Numbered from the stretch's first letter, positions 35,333-46,332 are shown. The stretch is DNA of 64,000 nucleotides from a bacterium A37T11 (GCA_900109895.1 FOBR01000001.1:1-64000); one strand, 5' to 3'. A program made the numbers and translations. Notes: generated by a model not told the origin, from the letters alone.

Positions 35333-36736
35333 CTAATCCCATTGTGTATGAAAAACGCCTGTTTTATCAATACGCTCATACGTATGGGCACCAAAATAAT
35401 CGCGCTGCGCCTGTACCAGGTTGGTAGGCAGCTTTTCGCTACGATATCCATCAAAATAGCCCAATGCTGCCATTAATGCAGGCACCGGTACACCTTGATC
35501 AATGGCTAATTTGACCACATCCCGAATAGCACGCTGCTTACTTATCAAAATATCGCCAATATTCTTATCCAGTAATAAATTAGGCAATGATGGATCTTTT
35601 TGATACGCCTGCCGGAAATCTTCCAGTAAGGACGCCCGGATGATACAACCACCTCGCCAAATTTTGGCAATAACTTCTAAGTTCAAACCATACTGGTACT
35701 CAATAGAAGCCAAATGCAATTGTACCAATCCCTGTGCATACGTACTAATCATTGCAAAGTAGAGCGCATCTTTCAGTTTATTTCCCCAATCATCTGCAGA
35801 TGGAACTGATTCCTTTTCTACAAGCAATGCCGCAGCAGCTTTAACACGTTCTTCTTTGTATTTAGAAAGATCACGCATATTTACAGCCGCATCAATTACC
35901 GGAATAGGTGCCTGCAAATCCATAGCATTTTGGGATGTCCATTTCCCAGTGCCTTTGGCTTTGGCCTGATCTGAAATTAAGTTAACTAAATATTTACCGG
36001 TTTCTTCATCTTTCTTTTTAAGAACAATTGCGGTGATTTCCACCAAAAAAGATTGCAATTCTTCCTGATTCCAAGCCTCAAACAGTTTCTGGATTTGGTC
36101 ATCCTCATAATTAAGTGCTTTTTTCAGCACATCATACACTTCTGATATCAGTTGCATGATACCATACTCTATACCATTATGGACCATTTTTACGTAATTT
36201 CCAGCAGAGCCACTACCTAAATAAGCCACACATGGCTCCCCATTTACCTTTGCAGCTATCGCTTCAAAAATAGGACGGAGACGTTCGTATGCTTGCTTGT
36301 CGCCTCCCGGCATCATGCTAGGACCAAATCGTGCACCTTTTTCACCACCGGAAATGCCCATGCCAAAGAAATGAAGGTTCTTTTCTTTCAGTTCCTTCAC
36401 GCGCCGGTCTGTATCCGGAAAGTTAGTATTGCCACCATCCACAATAATATCTCCATCCTCCAAAAACGGCAATAAGCTATTAATAGCAGAATCTACCGGT
36501 TTGCCGGCCGGTACTAATAACATAATTGCCCGAGGTTTGCGGATTGACTTTACAAATTCTTCAGCAGAGGTAGTGCCTTTAACTTTTTGTTCGGCAGTTG
36601 CTTCTTTCACTAATGAGGCCGCTTTTTCACTATCCAGGTCAAGTCCCGCTACGGCAAAATGATGGTCAGCCATGTTCAAGAGCAGGTTTCTGCCCATAAC
36701 ACCCAAACCTACAATGCCAAAATCATATTCTTCCAT
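35333..36736 (-). CDS. gnd: 6-phosphogluconate dehydrogenase (decarboxylating)
   Basis: Gnd converts 6-phosphogluconate to ribulose 5-phosphate and CO2. The 467-residue protein has GLGVMGRNLLLNMADH, IIDGGNTNFPDT-like IVDGGNTNFPDTDRRVK, the active-site MVHNGIEYGIMQLISE, and KGTGKWTSQNAMDLQAPIPV. Length and motif order are those of the common long form. Confidence 0.97.
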   Translation of the reverse strand: MEEYDFGIVGLGVMGRNLLLNMADHHFAVAGLDLDSEKAASLVKEATAEQKVKGTTSAEEFVKSIRKPRAIMLLVPAGKPVDSAINSLLPFLEDGDIIVDGGNTNFPDTDRRVKELKEKNLHFFGMGISGGEKGARFGPSMMPGGDKQAYERLRPIFEAIAAKVNGEPCVAYLGSGSAGNYVKMVHNGIEYGIMQLISEVYDVLKKALNYEDDQIQKLFEAWNQEELQSFLVEITAIVLKKKDEETGKYLVNLISDQAKAKGTGKWTSQNAMDLQAPIPVIDAAVNMRDLSKYKEERVKAAAALLVEKESVPSADDWGNKLKDALYFAMISTYAQGLVQLHLASIEYQYGLNLEVIAKIWRGGCIIRASLLEDFRQAYQKDPSLPNLLLDKNIGDILISKQRAIRDVVKLAIDQGVPVPALMAALGYFDGYRSEKLPTNLVQAQRDYFGAHTYERIDKTGVFHTQWD

Positions 36737-36746
36737 TGAAATTTAA

Positions 36747-37196
36747 TTAACTTTTATTTTCTAATGCATTTACTTTATCCAATCGCCGCTGAAAACGCTC
36801 TTCCCCCAAGTAATGGGCATTTAGGAAGGCCCGTGACAACTCCAGCATCAATACAGTACCCATAACACGACCACCCATACATAACAAATTCATGGCATCG
36901 TGTTCTACTCCCTGATGGGCTGAATAGGTTTCATTGATCAGGGCCGCCCGTACGCCTGCAATCTTATTGGCCGCAATGGATACACCCACCCCGCTACCGC
37001 ATACAGCAATTCCTTTATCAACTTCCCCACTGGCAATTGCCCGCGCAAGCGGTAAAACTACATCCGGATAATCGTCACCTGGATCATATTTAAAAGCGCC
37101 ATAATCGACCACCGTATATCCCTCCTCCGATAGTTGTTTTAGGAGCTCATTCTTCTGTTCAAAACCAGCATGATCGCCAGCAATTCCTATTTTCAT
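36747..37196 (-). CDS. rpiB: ribose-5-phosphate isomerase B
   Basis: RpiB interconverts ribulose 5-phosphate and ribose 5-phosphate. The 149-residue protein has GIAGDHAGFEQK, VDYGAFKYDPGDDYPD, and the active-site GIAVCGSGVGVSIAANKI with the catalytic cysteine. It lies ten bases after tkt and ten before gnd. Confidence 0.96.
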   Translation of the reverse strand: MKIGIAGDHAGFEQKNELLKQLSEEGYTVVDYGAFKYDPGDDYPDVVLPLARAIASGEVDKGIAVCGSGVGVSIAANKIAGVRAALINETYSAHQGVEHDAMNLLCMGGRVMGTVLMLELSRAFLNAHYLGEERFQRRLDKVNALENKS

Positions 37197-37206
37197 GGCC
37201 TTATGC

Positions 37207-39213
37207 CTATTTTTTTACTAATTGTCGAGCTTTTGCAACCACATTGCTTACTGTAAAGCCAAAGTGTGTAAGCACCTCTTCACCTGGACCCGACTCGCCA
37301 AAAGTGTCAATTCCAATAGTTAAACCTTCGGCTGTCACATATTTATACCAGGGCTGCGTTACGCCAGCTTCAATTGAAATCCGCTGGTGAATGTGGGGTG
37401 GTAAAACACTATCTTTATATGCCTGATCCTGCTGTTCAAAAAGCTCCATTGTAGGCATACTAACTACACGAGCCTCAATTCCATCCTTTCGAAGTTCTTC
37501 CTGGGCACCAAGGGCCAGTTGAACTTCAGATCCTGTAGCAATAAAAATTATGTCAGGGGCACCTTTGGAGTCGCTCAGAATATAAGCACCCTTCTCTACA
37601 TTCTTGGCAGAAGCAACAGCAGGATCGAGGGTAGGAAGTTTTTGACGCGTCAATATCAACGCCACCGGACCTTTTTTCCGTTGAATTGCTATTTTCCAGG
37701 CATGTACCGTTTCATTGGCATCTGCCGGACGGATAACGGTCAGGTTAGGCACAGCGCGTAAAGAAGTGACATGTTCTATTGGTTGGTGGGTAGGCCCGTC
37801 TTCTCCAAGCGCGATACTGTCGTGAGTAAATATATACGTAACCGGCGCTTTCGTCAGTGCAGCCAAACGGATTGAACCACGCATATAGTCTGAAAATGTT
37901 AAAAAGGTAGCCCCGTACGTTTCCACACCACCGTGAGAAGCCAAACCATTCAGGATAGAACCCATTCCATGCTCCCGGACCCCAAACCAGATATTCCGCT
38001 GATCGTAGTGCTTAGGTTGAAAACTTTCTTCAAAGCCACCTGGCGTTTCGTTGGAACTGGCCAAATCAGCCGAACCGCCAAAAATCCAAGGAATAACTTT
38101 TCGTATGGCGGTTAAAGCTTTTCCGGATGCCTGACGGGTAGCCAACGATTCTGTCATTTGGAATACTGGGAGTGAATTAGCCCATCCTTCCGGTAAGTTA
38201 CCAGAAAAACTAAGTTCAAATTGTTTGGCAAGATCCGCATGGCCTACCTTAAATTCGTCAAACTTGGCCTTCCAATTTTCACTCAGTTCTTTGCCTGATT
38301 GTCCGGGCTTCAGCATATGTACTTTTACCTCTTCCGGAATAACAAACGTTTTTTCAGGATCCCAACCGAAAAATTCTTTGGTTTTTTTCAGGTTCTCCAC
38401 ACCCAAGGCACTTCCGTGTACTTTATTAGTACCTTGTTGTGGGCTACCATATCCAATGATTGTTTTGACAGAAATCAGCGAAGGCTTATCAGTCACAGCC
38501 TGCGCATCCAATATAGCCTTTTCTATAGTGGCCAAGTCATTTCCATCTTCCACCGTTAACGTATGCCAGCCGTAAGCTTCAAACCGTTGCTGCACATTCT
38601 CGGTAAAAGCCAAATTAGTCGGGCCATCGAGTGAAATTAAATTGTCATCATACAAATAAATGAGCTTTCCTAACTTCAGGTGGCCAGCCAACGATGCAGC
38701 TTCAGAAGCCACGCCCTCCATTAAATCGCCATCACTAACTATACCATATGTATAGTGATCTACAAGTGGGAAACCATCCTGGTTAAAAGTGGTTGCTAGA
38801 TGAGCCTCGGCCATTGCCATACCCACACCGTTCCCGAAACCCTGTCCAAGCGGACCTGTAGTTACCTCAATACCCGGCGTAAGTGTAGATTCAGGATGCC
38901 CGGGTGTCTTTGAACCAAGCTGCCTGAACTTTTTAAGCTCCTCAAGAGGCAAGTCATACCCCGTCAAATGAAGTAAGCTGTATAATAAAGCTGAGCCATG
39001 ACCTGCAGATAACACAAACCGATCACGATTGGACCATTTTGGCTCCGCAGGATTAAATCGTAAAAAACGGGTCCAAAGCACATAAGCCATCGGTGCAGCC
39101 CCAAGTGGCAAACCAGGGTGACCAGAATTAGCTTGCTGAACCATGTCAACAGAAAGAAACCGAATAGTATTTACACTCAGTTCGTCAAGGGAATTAAAAT
39201 TGTTATTCGACAT
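37207..39213 (-). CDS. tkt: transketolase
   Basis: Transketolase moves two-carbon units between sugar phosphates with thiamine diphosphate. The 668-residue protein has [44 protein letters not shown], the thiamine motif GDGDLMEGV-type [13 protein letters not shown], and [18 protein letters not shown]. As first gene of the leftward operon it probably carries the promoter for the five enzymes. Confidence 0.97.
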   Translation of the reverse strand: MSNNNFNSLDELSVNTIRFLSVDMVQQANSGHPGLPLGAAPMAYVLWTRFLRFNPAEPKWSNRDRFVLSAGHGSALLYSLLHLTGYDLPLEELKKFRQLGSKTPGHPESTLTPGIEVTTGPLGQGFGNGVGMAMAEAHLATTFNQDGFPLVDHYTYGIVSDGDLMEGVASEAASLAGHLKLGKLIYLYDDNLISLDGPTNLAFTENVQQRFEAYGWHTLTVEDGNDLATIEKAILDAQAVTDKPSLISVKTIIGYGSPQQGTNKVHGSALGVENLKKTKEFFGWDPEKTFVIPEEVKVHMLKPGQSGKELSENWKAKFDEFKVGHADLAKQFELSFSGNLPEGWANSLPVFQMTESLATRQASGKALTAIRKVIPWIFGGSADLASSNETPGGFEESFQPKHYDQRNIWFGVREHGMGSILNGLASHGGVETYGATFLTFSDYMRGSIRLAALTKAPVTYIFTHDSIALGEDGPTHQPIEHVTSLRAVPNLTVIRPADANETVHAWKIAIQRKKGPVALILTRQKLPTLDPAVASAKNVEKGAYILSDSKGAPDIIFIATGSEVQLALGAQEELRKDGIEARVVSMPTMELFEQQDQAYKDSVLPPHIHQRISIEAGVTQPWYKYVTAEGLTIGIDTFGESGPGEEVLTHFGFTVSNVVAKARQLVKK

Positions 39214-39386
39214 TAGACTATGGGTTTTATTTCAATTTTTGCTGTTCCTGTATCTGAAACAGCGTCAAACAAGTATTGTTTCGATCGTTTTTGAAAAACA
39301 AATACAGTTTCAAAAACACCGCCCAATTTAGAAATAAAAAACCGGTCTATGCAAGAAAAAACATTTATTTACTCCCGATTTACAAA

Positions 39387-40367
39387 CTATCTGGACCTGA
39401 TTTCTTTACGCATGAACGAATAGTAAGAAAGCGCAAAACAAATAACAGTTGCTGCGACCAATCCTGTCAATTGAGGCCACACGATAAGCAAACTTTGTCC
39501 CAAATGCAGTGGTTTTGGCACAGCTCCATATACCTGTTCCATGGTCATTGGCCCCAAACTTCGTACAGAAGGCATCAATAACGTCGTAGTTCCGTCGGCA
39601 AAAAGCTGGCTGGGTACAATCCGCATCAGATTAATGACAAATTGCTGATAGGCTAGCAGCTGATCCGGCGACGCCATCTGTGATGGCGCTATAGCGCGGG
39701 CAATAAGATTTACGATGAGTTGATAAAATACTGTAAAGAATAACCATACTGCTATTGACGTTAAGGCCGAAGTGGCCGCCTGCTTAAAGCGGATGGAGAA
39801 AAAGATGGACAGATTCAACCAAAAAGCCACATACAGTACGCTCAACAATAAAAAGAAAATAATTCGCAAAAACTCTTCCGGGGAAGGAGGAATACCGATC
39901 AGGTACAGTCCCAAACCCATGGTCAAAAAACCCATGGCAAAAAATAACGTACTGATGACGATAAGTGAGGAAGCGAATTTGGCATTAATTAAGTAATCCC
40001 GGTGTATTGGCTGCGACAAAATACGGCTTAGCGTGCCCCCATTTTGTTCTGAATTAATAGCGTCAAAACCAAGACCTATACCCAATAATGGTCCTAAAAA
40101 ACCAATAAATACATGGAAAGGAGGCAGAGAGCCGTCCGTATCCGTAAACAAACGTAAAAAGAAAAAAGCATCATCGGGTTTTGGTGCTTTGGCGGGGTTC
40201 CCCATATTAGTAATCGACGTATATAAAGAACCAAAACAAGTTAGCAATATTAGAAATAACAAAATGATAAAACGCCAGCTGCGCACCTGATCGGATATTT
40301 CCTTACCCACAATAACCCAAAATGGATGCATCACACCACGTTCACGGTGTACTAAGTTGTTGATCAT
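39387..40367 (-). CDS. ABC-2 type transporter permease
   Basis: The 326-residue protein has about six hydrophobic membrane segments, beginning with FIILLFLILLTCFGSLYT, and the extended loop after the first, as in NosY/GldF-like ABC-2 permeases. Its start overlaps the ATPase stop by four bases (40364-40367), showing that the two are made as a unit. A second ATG 36 bases downstream could also serve. Substrate unknown. Confidence 0.88.
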   Translation of the reverse strand: MINNLVHRERGVMHPFWVIVGKEISDQVRSWRFIILLFLILLTCFGSLYTSITNMGNPAKAPKPDDAFFFLRLFTDTDGSLPPFHVFIGFLGPLLGIGLGFDAINSEQNGGTLSRILSQPIHRDYLINAKFASSLIVISTLFFAMGFLTMGLGLYLIGIPPSPEEFLRIIFFLLLSVLYVAFWLNLSIFFSIRFKQAATSALTSIAVWLFFTVFYQLIVNLIARAIAPSQMASPDQLLAYQQFVINLMRIVPSQLFADGTTTLLMPSVRSLGPMTMEQVYGAVPKPLHLGQSLLIVWPQLTGLVAATVICFALSYYSFMRKEIRSR

Positions 40368-41311
40368 ATGACTGCTCCTTCAAAATAACGGTTATAAATA
40401 TCATCCAGGCCATATTCTTTTTTATGTAAATGGGTAAGTCCATAGCCCGATTCAATAACCACACGTGCAATGTGGGGCGTGATATCTGTACTACAGCCGA
40501 TTAAGTACTCCCCATTTAAAAATTTAACTGTATTGACGCTAGCCAAATTCTCCAAAGACGACAATAAGCGCTCATCCCGTTCAGTAGACTCAACAGCCAC
40601 TTGGATCATAAACGGCTCTGCAGAAAACAATTGTTTGGATAAGGTAGGAATATCACCTTGGGCAATCAATTTGCCTGACACAAAGATTCCCACCCGGTCG
40701 CATACTTGCTGTACCTGATGCAGATGATGGGAAGAAAGTAATACGGTGAGCTGTTCTTCCTTACTAAGCTGCGCTATGAGTTCCAGAAACTCCCTTACCC
40801 CTTTTGGGTCAATACCCAGGGTAGGCTCGTCAAGGATAATGACCTCCGGGTCTTTAATAAGTACATCTGCCAATCCAAGCCGCTGTCGCATACCCCGGGA
40901 AAATTTTCCTGATTTTTTAGCTCCCACATCGCTTAAACCTACCCGCTCTAACAGTTCAACAGCACGAGCTCGCGCCACATTTTCGGGTATACTGTTCAAA
41001 CGGGCAGTAAACATTAAGTTTTCAATGGCACTCCTGTTGTCATAAAAACCTACGTCATCAGGCAAATAACCCACCCTACGTTTCACCTCAATAGGGTTGG
41101 TTGTCGAGTTTATACCACAAACCTGTACCGACCCCGAAGTCGGCTCCGTCAGCCCCAGCATCATCAGGATCGTTGTAGACTTACCGGCACCATTGGGGCC
41201 CAGCAGCCCAAAAACCTCACCTTTCTGTATGGTCAGACTCAGGTGATCGACTGCCGTAAGGCTATCGTAGCGTTTGGTTAAATCGGATAATTGAATGATC
41301 TCCTGACTCAC
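40364..41311 (-). CDS. ABC transporter ATP-binding protein
   Basis: The 315-residue ATPase has Walker A GPNGAGKSTT, the Q-loop region VGYLPDDVGFYD, signature FSRGMRQRLGLA, Walker B VIILDEPTLGIDP and the switch histidine in SSHH. A C-terminal extension of about 90 residues follows. It pairs with the downstream permease and the upstream NEW3 protein, which lies only three bases away. Confidence 0.95.
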   Translation of the reverse strand: MSQEIIQLSDLTKRYDSLTAVDHLSLTIQKGEVFGLLGPNGAGKSTTILMMLGLTEPTSGSVQVCGINSTTNPIEVKRRVGYLPDDVGFYDNRSAIENLMFTARLNSIPENVARARAVELLERVGLSDVGAKKSGKFSRGMRQRLGLADVLIKDPEVIILDEPTLGIDPKGVREFLELIAQLSKEEQLTVLLSSHHLHQVQQVCDRVGIFVSGKLIAQGDIPTLSKQLFSAEPFMIQVAVESTERDERLLSSLENLASVNTVKFLNGEYLIGCSTDITPHIARVVIESGYGLTHLHKKEYGLDDIYNRYFEGAVI

Positions 41312-41314
41312 GGA

Positions 41315-42487
41315 TCACCTCCTCCCGTATTTTCTAAACAAGTAGTAAACACTGTAGAGAGCCGCAGCGATGATCAGGATACCTATCCAGCCCCAAATCA
41401 TGGAAGTTTCTATAGATACTCTGTATTCTGCTTTAGAAGAGGTTTCAGCGGTTTTGGCCGTTAAATTACACACATAATCGCCCGGAATCGCTTTTTTGTC
41501 AGCCTTCACCGTCGCATATACCTGCGCAGTGGCACCTGGGTTTAATAATTCTATCTTGGCCGGCTCAAAGGTTACGGTCCAGTTGGATGGATTAGAAGAA
41601 ATAAGCTCAATATTTTTTAATGGTGCTGAACCAGTGTTGCGTACCGAAAATTCGATTTTCTTGTCATCTCCAGCCGTCAAGTCCGTACTCAAAAGTCCGG
41701 TAGGCGTAGTCAAGGCCACCCCGTAAGAGCCAGTCACTACTACCTCCAACGTTAAATCGGCAGATGTATTGCTTGTAGAGGCTATCACGGGCACCTTATA
41801 TGTGCCTGCCTTTGTTTCATCAGGCGGATCGACTTCGATGGTCAAATCCTGAGTTTTGTTTGCCAAAATATTCGTAGAAGAAACCTGCTTATAATTGGCC
41901 TTAAAGGTTACATTCCATCCCTCCGGTGCTTCAGATCTGAAAGCGTATACCTGGTCGTCGGCCGTACTATTGCGCAATTTAGCATTAAATGTAAAGGTAG
42001 AATTGGCCGCCCCCTCCATATTTGCCTGGTCAGTGGTAAACTCCGTCTTGAAGGTACCTTGCGCTGACACTTCAACCGTCAATGGCAAACTAGCCTTTCC
42101 TTTGGCCAGCACCTGAAAATGATAAACTCCTTTGTTAACCTTAAAAGGCACTTGTACTGTCAACGAAAAATTTTTTTTCTCTGTCTTAAGCACAGAAATC
42201 TGCCCAAGCGTCCATCCGCCGGACTTAAGATCATACGTCCATCCTTTTGGCAGACCAACTACAGCAATGTCGGCATTCTGAACTCCACCACCATTGTTTA
42301 TTACGTCAATCGAATAATCGATGGACTGACCCGGAGGCACCGATATTCGGGTGTAAGGGGTGTAGAGGGTTATTCCCTGTGCAGAACAAATAGACTGGAA
42401 CGCTCCTGGAAACAGCCCTGTGATTACTAGATAAAATAAGCTTAAAAAAGGTCTTTTAGCACGTGCAAACATAAAAAATCTACTCAT
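41315..42487 (-). CDS. exported NEW3-domain protein with C-terminal membrane anchor
   Basis: From the ATG at 42487 the protein has 390 residues: a signal peptide ending near ICSAQG, tandem immunoglobulin-like NEW3 (alpha-galactosidase-associated) domains rich in Thr, Val and Asn, and a C-terminal membrane helix (IGILIIAAALYSVYYLF) with a basic tail. It probably sits in the inner membrane facing the periplasm and works with the ABC-2 exporter encoded directly downstream. NEW3 proteins next to ABC-2 genes recur in bacteria; their role is not settled. Confidence 0.82.
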   Translation of the reverse strand: MSRFFMFARAKRPFLSLFYLVITGLFPGAFQSICSAQGITLYTPYTRISVPPGQSIDYSIDVINNGGGVQNADIAVVGLPKGWTYDLKSGGWTLGQISVLKTEKKNFSLTVQVPFKVNKGVYHFQVLAKGKASLPLTVEVSAQGTFKTEFTTDQANMEGAANSTFTFNAKLRNSTADDQVYAFRSEAPEGWNVTFKANYKQVSSTNILANKTQDLTIEVDPPDETKAGTYKVPVIASTSNTSADLTLEVVVTGSYGVALTTPTGLLSTDLTAGDDKKIEFSVRNTGSAPLKNIELISSNPSNWTVTFEPAKIELLNPGATAQVYATVKADKKAIPGDYVCNLTAKTAETSSKAEYRVSIETSMIWGWIGILIIAAALYSVYYLFRKYGRR

Positions 42488-42607
42488 AGTTTTTAATGAA
42501 TAACAGTACATCCGATTATTCGGGTGTGGTTAATTAATGTGTGTCAAAGTAATGTACAATTTTTCAATCCATCAAGGGTGTACAGGGCTTTGAACTGTTA
42601 ATAATTG

Positions 42608-44470
42608 TTAAATTTTCTTTTGATTATCGGCCGGTGTAGGGTCCAGGTACAAACCCCCATCTAGCACAACAGTGTTTACACCTTTTGTGGCTTTAAACGG
42701 CACAGAAACCTTTGTTGGATTCGATTTCCATATAGCCGGCGATTGGTGAAATTTATCCCGAGTACCATCCTTATAAATAATCACTACATCAAAAGGTATG
42801 GCAAATCCGCCTACATTATCCACTTCCACAGCCTTATCGCTTATACCTGCGATCCGCAGGTCAATGTAATTATTGGTAAAAAACCAATTTTGCCAAAACC
42901 AATTGAGATTCTGGCCAGCCCCGGCATTCATTGCATTGAAAAAATCCCAAGGTATTGGGTGCTTCCCATTCCAGGCGTCCATATACCGGTGCAGGGCTTT
43001 TTTAAACAATTCATCCCCCAACAGATCTTTTAATGCCAGATACGCCAGCGACGGCTTTCCATAGGCATTATTGCCATATCCGCTGCCGCTTTCCTGCGAG
43101 GACATTGTAATAATTGGCTGATCCTCTTCGGTAGAGGTATCATATATATAGCGCTTTACGCGAAAATCAATATAATTTGAATCGGCTGCCTCCTTACCTC
43201 TATAAGCTTTGCCAATGAGGTATTCCAGCGTCGTGGCCCAGCCCTCATCCATATAGGCATACCGCGTTTCATTAATGCCCATATAAAATGGAAAATACGT
43301 GTGCGCTATCTCATGATCCTGCACAAATCTGCCAAATGCATCGTTTCCAGTGTTGGAGTCGTTTACCATCATCGGGAATTCCATATCTGCAAAACCCTGG
43401 AAAGCCGTCATCTTAGAGAATGGATATGGTACTCCAGGCCAGTTTTCGGAAAACCAGTTTAAGGCATAGCTATTGTATTTTACCGAATTGACAAAATCGG
43501 TTCCCTTTTCATCATACGCAGCCTGCGTACTAGCCCTCCTTCCAGTCTTACGATCTACTAAGGTACTTGAAGCATCCCATATATAATGGTTGCTTAAGCC
43601 AAAACATACATCAGAAATATGGTCTGCGGCAAATTTCCAGGTATTCCATTCCTTTTGGAGGGTCACCTGCCCAGCCTTCATCTGGGCCGCCGTTGCAATG
43701 TGTAGCACCTCACTTGCCGCATAAGAAGTCTTTAGCCGGGTAGCCACTTGGGGCTGAAGCACCTCGTCCGCATTGAGTAAGTCTCCAGTCGCCCATACCA
43801 CATAGTTTTTGGGCACCGATACCTGGTAGGCATAGTTGTTAAAATCATTGTAGAATTCCTGCCGGCCATTATGAGGCAACAGATCCCAACCATTATAATC
43901 GTCATATACTGAAATACGCGGATAGGAATAGGCTACATAAAATGTCGTGCTGTCTATCTGACCCTCACGTCCACTTTCCTTAGACAAGGGATATTCCCAA
44001 TTTATTTTCACATCTACCGATGAACGGGGCAGAACGGGACTAGTTAGCTTCACACGCTCTACCGTACCCCATCCCCTTGTATCGACGGGAAAGGATTCAC
44101 CGCCTATTTCCAATAAATGAATGGTCAGTCCATCCGTCAAGAAGTCGGGGCCATTAATACCACCTCTTACTGCACCAGGTTTATGCAAATTGTTTACAAA
44201 ACGAATGGCCAGACTTTTAAGTGTGTCTGGGCTATTATTACTGTAATGGATCGTTTCCTGCCCGCTCACTATCCGGGTAGACGGATCCACTTTTATATCC
44301 ATCACATATTTCCCCTTATTCTGCCAGTAATTCTTTCCTGGATTACCATCATTTGACCGCGTACCACGCGCATAAGCCGCTAAAATATTTCGAGGACGGT
44401 AAAGTTCCTGGGAAAAAACCCGAAAACCCAACAGAAAGACACCTATTATGACAAAAAAAACCTTCTTCAT
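42608..44470 (-). CDS. M1 family aminopeptidase, secreted
   Basis: The 620-residue protein (ATG at 44470) has a signal peptide (VFFVIIGVFLLGFRVFSQ), an N-terminal beta domain and the M1 zinc site HEIAH with the third ligand in DEGWATTLEY about 18 residues later. The usual G-x-M-E-N exopeptidase motif is replaced by a divergent GFADMEFP. M1 enzymes remove N-terminal residues from peptides. Secreted members in this phylum feed on peptides in the periplasm. Confidence 0.92.
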   Translation of the reverse strand: MKKVFFVIIGVFLLGFRVFSQELYRPRNILAAYARGTRSNDGNPGKNYWQNKGKYVMDIKVDPSTRIVSGQETIHYSNNSPDTLKSLAIRFVNNLHKPGAVRGGINGPDFLTDGLTIHLLEIGGESFPVDTRGWGTVERVKLTSPVLPRSSVDVKINWEYPLSKESGREGQIDSTTFYVAYSYPRISVYDDYNGWDLLPHNGRQEFYNDFNNYAYQVSVPKNYVVWATGDLLNADEVLQPQVATRLKTSYAASEVLHIATAAQMKAGQVTLQKEWNTWKFAADHISDVCFGLSNHYIWDASSTLVDRKTGRRASTQAAYDEKGTDFVNSVKYNSYALNWFSENWPGVPYPFSKMTAFQGFADMEFPMMVNDSNTGNDAFGRFVQDHEIAHTYFPFYMGINETRYAYMDEGWATTLEYLIGKAYRGKEAADSNYIDFRVKRYIYDTSTEEDQPIITMSSQESGSGYGNNAYGKPSLAYLALKDLLGDELFKKALHRYMDAWNGKHPIPWDFFNAMNAGAGQNLNWFWQNWFFTNNYIDLRIAGISDKAVEVDNVGGFAIPFDVVIIYKDGTRDKFHQSPAIWKSNPTKVSVPFKATKGVNTVVLDGGLYLDPTPADNQKKI

Positions 44471-44568
44471 GAACATATTTTCAAAAAACCACTATTAACC
44501 GGCGCTAAGTTAAAAAAAATTAGCCCAATTTAGGGTCGTTGCTAAATTATGCTGAAGGTCCCTTCCTA

Positions 44569-45189
44569 TTATTCTTCCAAACCAAAGGCCTTGAAAGCCT
44601 CCCGGGTGCTCGCAATATCAACATGATGGAGCGTATGAAGACCCAATGCCGCTGCTGCCTGAATAAATACCGGGCGGTCATCCACGTACAGGGTTTCCTC
44701 GGCGGCCACTTGCCCAAAGTCAAGTGCAGTTTGCCAAATATCCTTGTCAGGCTTGCGTTCATGCACATAACAGGATGAAGCAAAAAAATCAATAAACGAT
44801 TTTAGGTTAAATTGCTTAATGCGGTACTCATTCAGCTCGCGACCTTCATTATTAACCGCAATAGTTTGCAATTTATATTTATGTTTCAACGTGCTGACCA
44901 ATTCGATCATTTCCGGATAAGCCTTAGATTGGTCCATCATAAATTGCTTCACCTCATCCGGGCTAAATGGGCGTGGCTGATAGAAAATCAACAAATGCAA
45001 GTATTCATCCAGGGTCATTTTACCGGCTTCATACGCATCAAAAATAATGCGGTGCCGCTCGTTAAAGTCTTCAAAATCGAGATTAAATAGTTCGGCAGCT
45101 TTCTGACGGGACTTCCGGTCCCAGCCGTTGGTTAAAAATACGCCGCCAATATCCAGAAAGAGGGCCTTGATGGGGGTGTTTTGAGACAT
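44569..45189 (-). CDS. HAD superfamily hydrolase, YihX-like
   Basis: The 206-residue protein has motif I LFLDIGGVFLTNG (D-x-G instead of the common D-x-D, as in YihX-type glucose-1-phosphate phosphatases), motif II around IAVNNEGRELN, and the late motif IV TLYVDDRPVFIQAAAALG. It should be a small-molecule phosphatase of the cytoplasm. Substrate not evident. Confidence 0.88.
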   Translation of the reverse strand: MSQNTPIKALFLDIGGVFLTNGWDRKSRQKAAELFNLDFEDFNERHRIIFDAYEAGKMTLDEYLHLLIFYQPRPFSPDEVKQFMMDQSKAYPEMIELVSTLKHKYKLQTIAVNNEGRELNEYRIKQFNLKSFIDFFASSCYVHERKPDKDIWQTALDFGQVAAEETLYVDDRPVFIQAAAALGLHTLHHVDIASTREAFKAFGLEE

Positions 45190-45291
45190 ATACTATGTTA
45201 TTTATAAAAAATCCCGTAGGGAAGAAGCTAAGATAATTATAAATAGTTATCCGAACATCCCTAGAGGATTCTTTGACGGTACAAATATATT

Positions 45292-46332
45292 CTAAAGTGT
45301 AGCAATATCGATTACAAAGCGGTAGCGCACATCGCCTTTTACCATGCGATCATAAGCATTATGGATATCTTTGATATCAATAAGCTCGATATCTGAGACA
45401 ATATTATGCTCGGCACAATAGTCCAGCATTTCCTGAGTTTCGGCAATTCCACCAATACCGGATCCGGCGATGCTCTTTCGTCCGCCAAGTAATGAGCCTT
45501 GGTTAATTTTCATGGGTTCTGGTGGTGCTCCTACACAAATCTGAATGCCATTTGTTTTAAGCAAAGACAGGTAAAAATCAAAGTCATGCGGGGCACTCAC
45601 CGTGTCCAGAATAAAATCAAAAGATCCTTTAACCGCCGCTACCTGCTCCTCATTTGTCGTAACGACAAAATGGTGGGCGCCCAGTTTTTCGGCATCTTCT
45701 TTTTTGGAGGGTGACGTACTCAAAACGGTCACATCGGCACCGAAAGCCACGCCCCATTTTACGGCCATATGACCCAAACCGCCCAATCCGAGAACGGCTA
45801 GTTTGTGTCCCTTACCCACTTTCCAGAAGCGAAGCGGTGAGTAGGTGGTGATACCTGCACAAAGTAAGGGCGCCACAGCTGGCAATGAGAGCTTATCAGA
45901 TACGTGCAGGACAAATTCTTCTTTAACTACAATGGTATTAGAATAACCCCCATATGTAGGTAAGCCATCTTTACCCAGGTTATTGTATGTCTGTACATTG
46001 CCTACCTCACAGTATTGTTCCAGTCCGTCCTTGCAATTGCCACACTCCCCGCAAGAATCCACCATACAGCCTACTCCTGCTAATTCGCCAACAGCAAATT
46101 TTTTAACATGGTCGCCTACTTTAATGATCTTGCCAACAATCTCGTGGCCAGGCACCATCGGGAAGATGCCGGGAAACCATTCATCTTTTATCTGGTGCAA
46201 GTCTGAATGACACACACCGCAATACTGTATTTCAATTTGCACGTCATGGGGTCCTACTTCCCGACGTTCAAAATTCCAGGGGGCTAGGTCTGAAGTGGGG
46301 CTTTGTGCTGCATATCCTTTTGTTGCGATCAT
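45292..46332 (-). CDS. zinc-dependent NAD(P) alcohol dehydrogenase
   Basis: The 346-residue protein belongs to the medium-chain dehydrogenases of the YahK/cinnamyl alcohol type. Catalytic zinc: CGVCHSDLHQ and GHEIVG. Structural zinc: the four cysteines in CGECGNCKDGLEQYCE. Nucleotide motif: LGLGGLGHMAVKWG. These reduce aldehydes with NADPH. Its neighbours give no pathway. Confidence 0.94.
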   Translation of the reverse strand: MIATKGYAAQSPTSDLAPWNFERREVGPHDVQIEIQYCGVCHSDLHQIKDEWFPGIFPMVPGHEIVGKIIKVGDHVKKFAVGELAGVGCMVDSCGECGNCKDGLEQYCEVGNVQTYNNLGKDGLPTYGGYSNTIVVKEEFVLHVSDKLSLPAVAPLLCAGITTYSPLRFWKVGKGHKLAVLGLGGLGHMAVKWGVAFGADVTVLSTSPSKKEDAEKLGAHHFVVTTNEEQVAAVKGSFDFILDTVSAPHDFDFYLSLLKTNGIQICVGAPPEPMKINQGSLLGGRKSIAGSGIGGIAETQEMLDYCAEHNIVSDIELIDIKDIHNAYDRMVKGDVRYRFVIDIATL

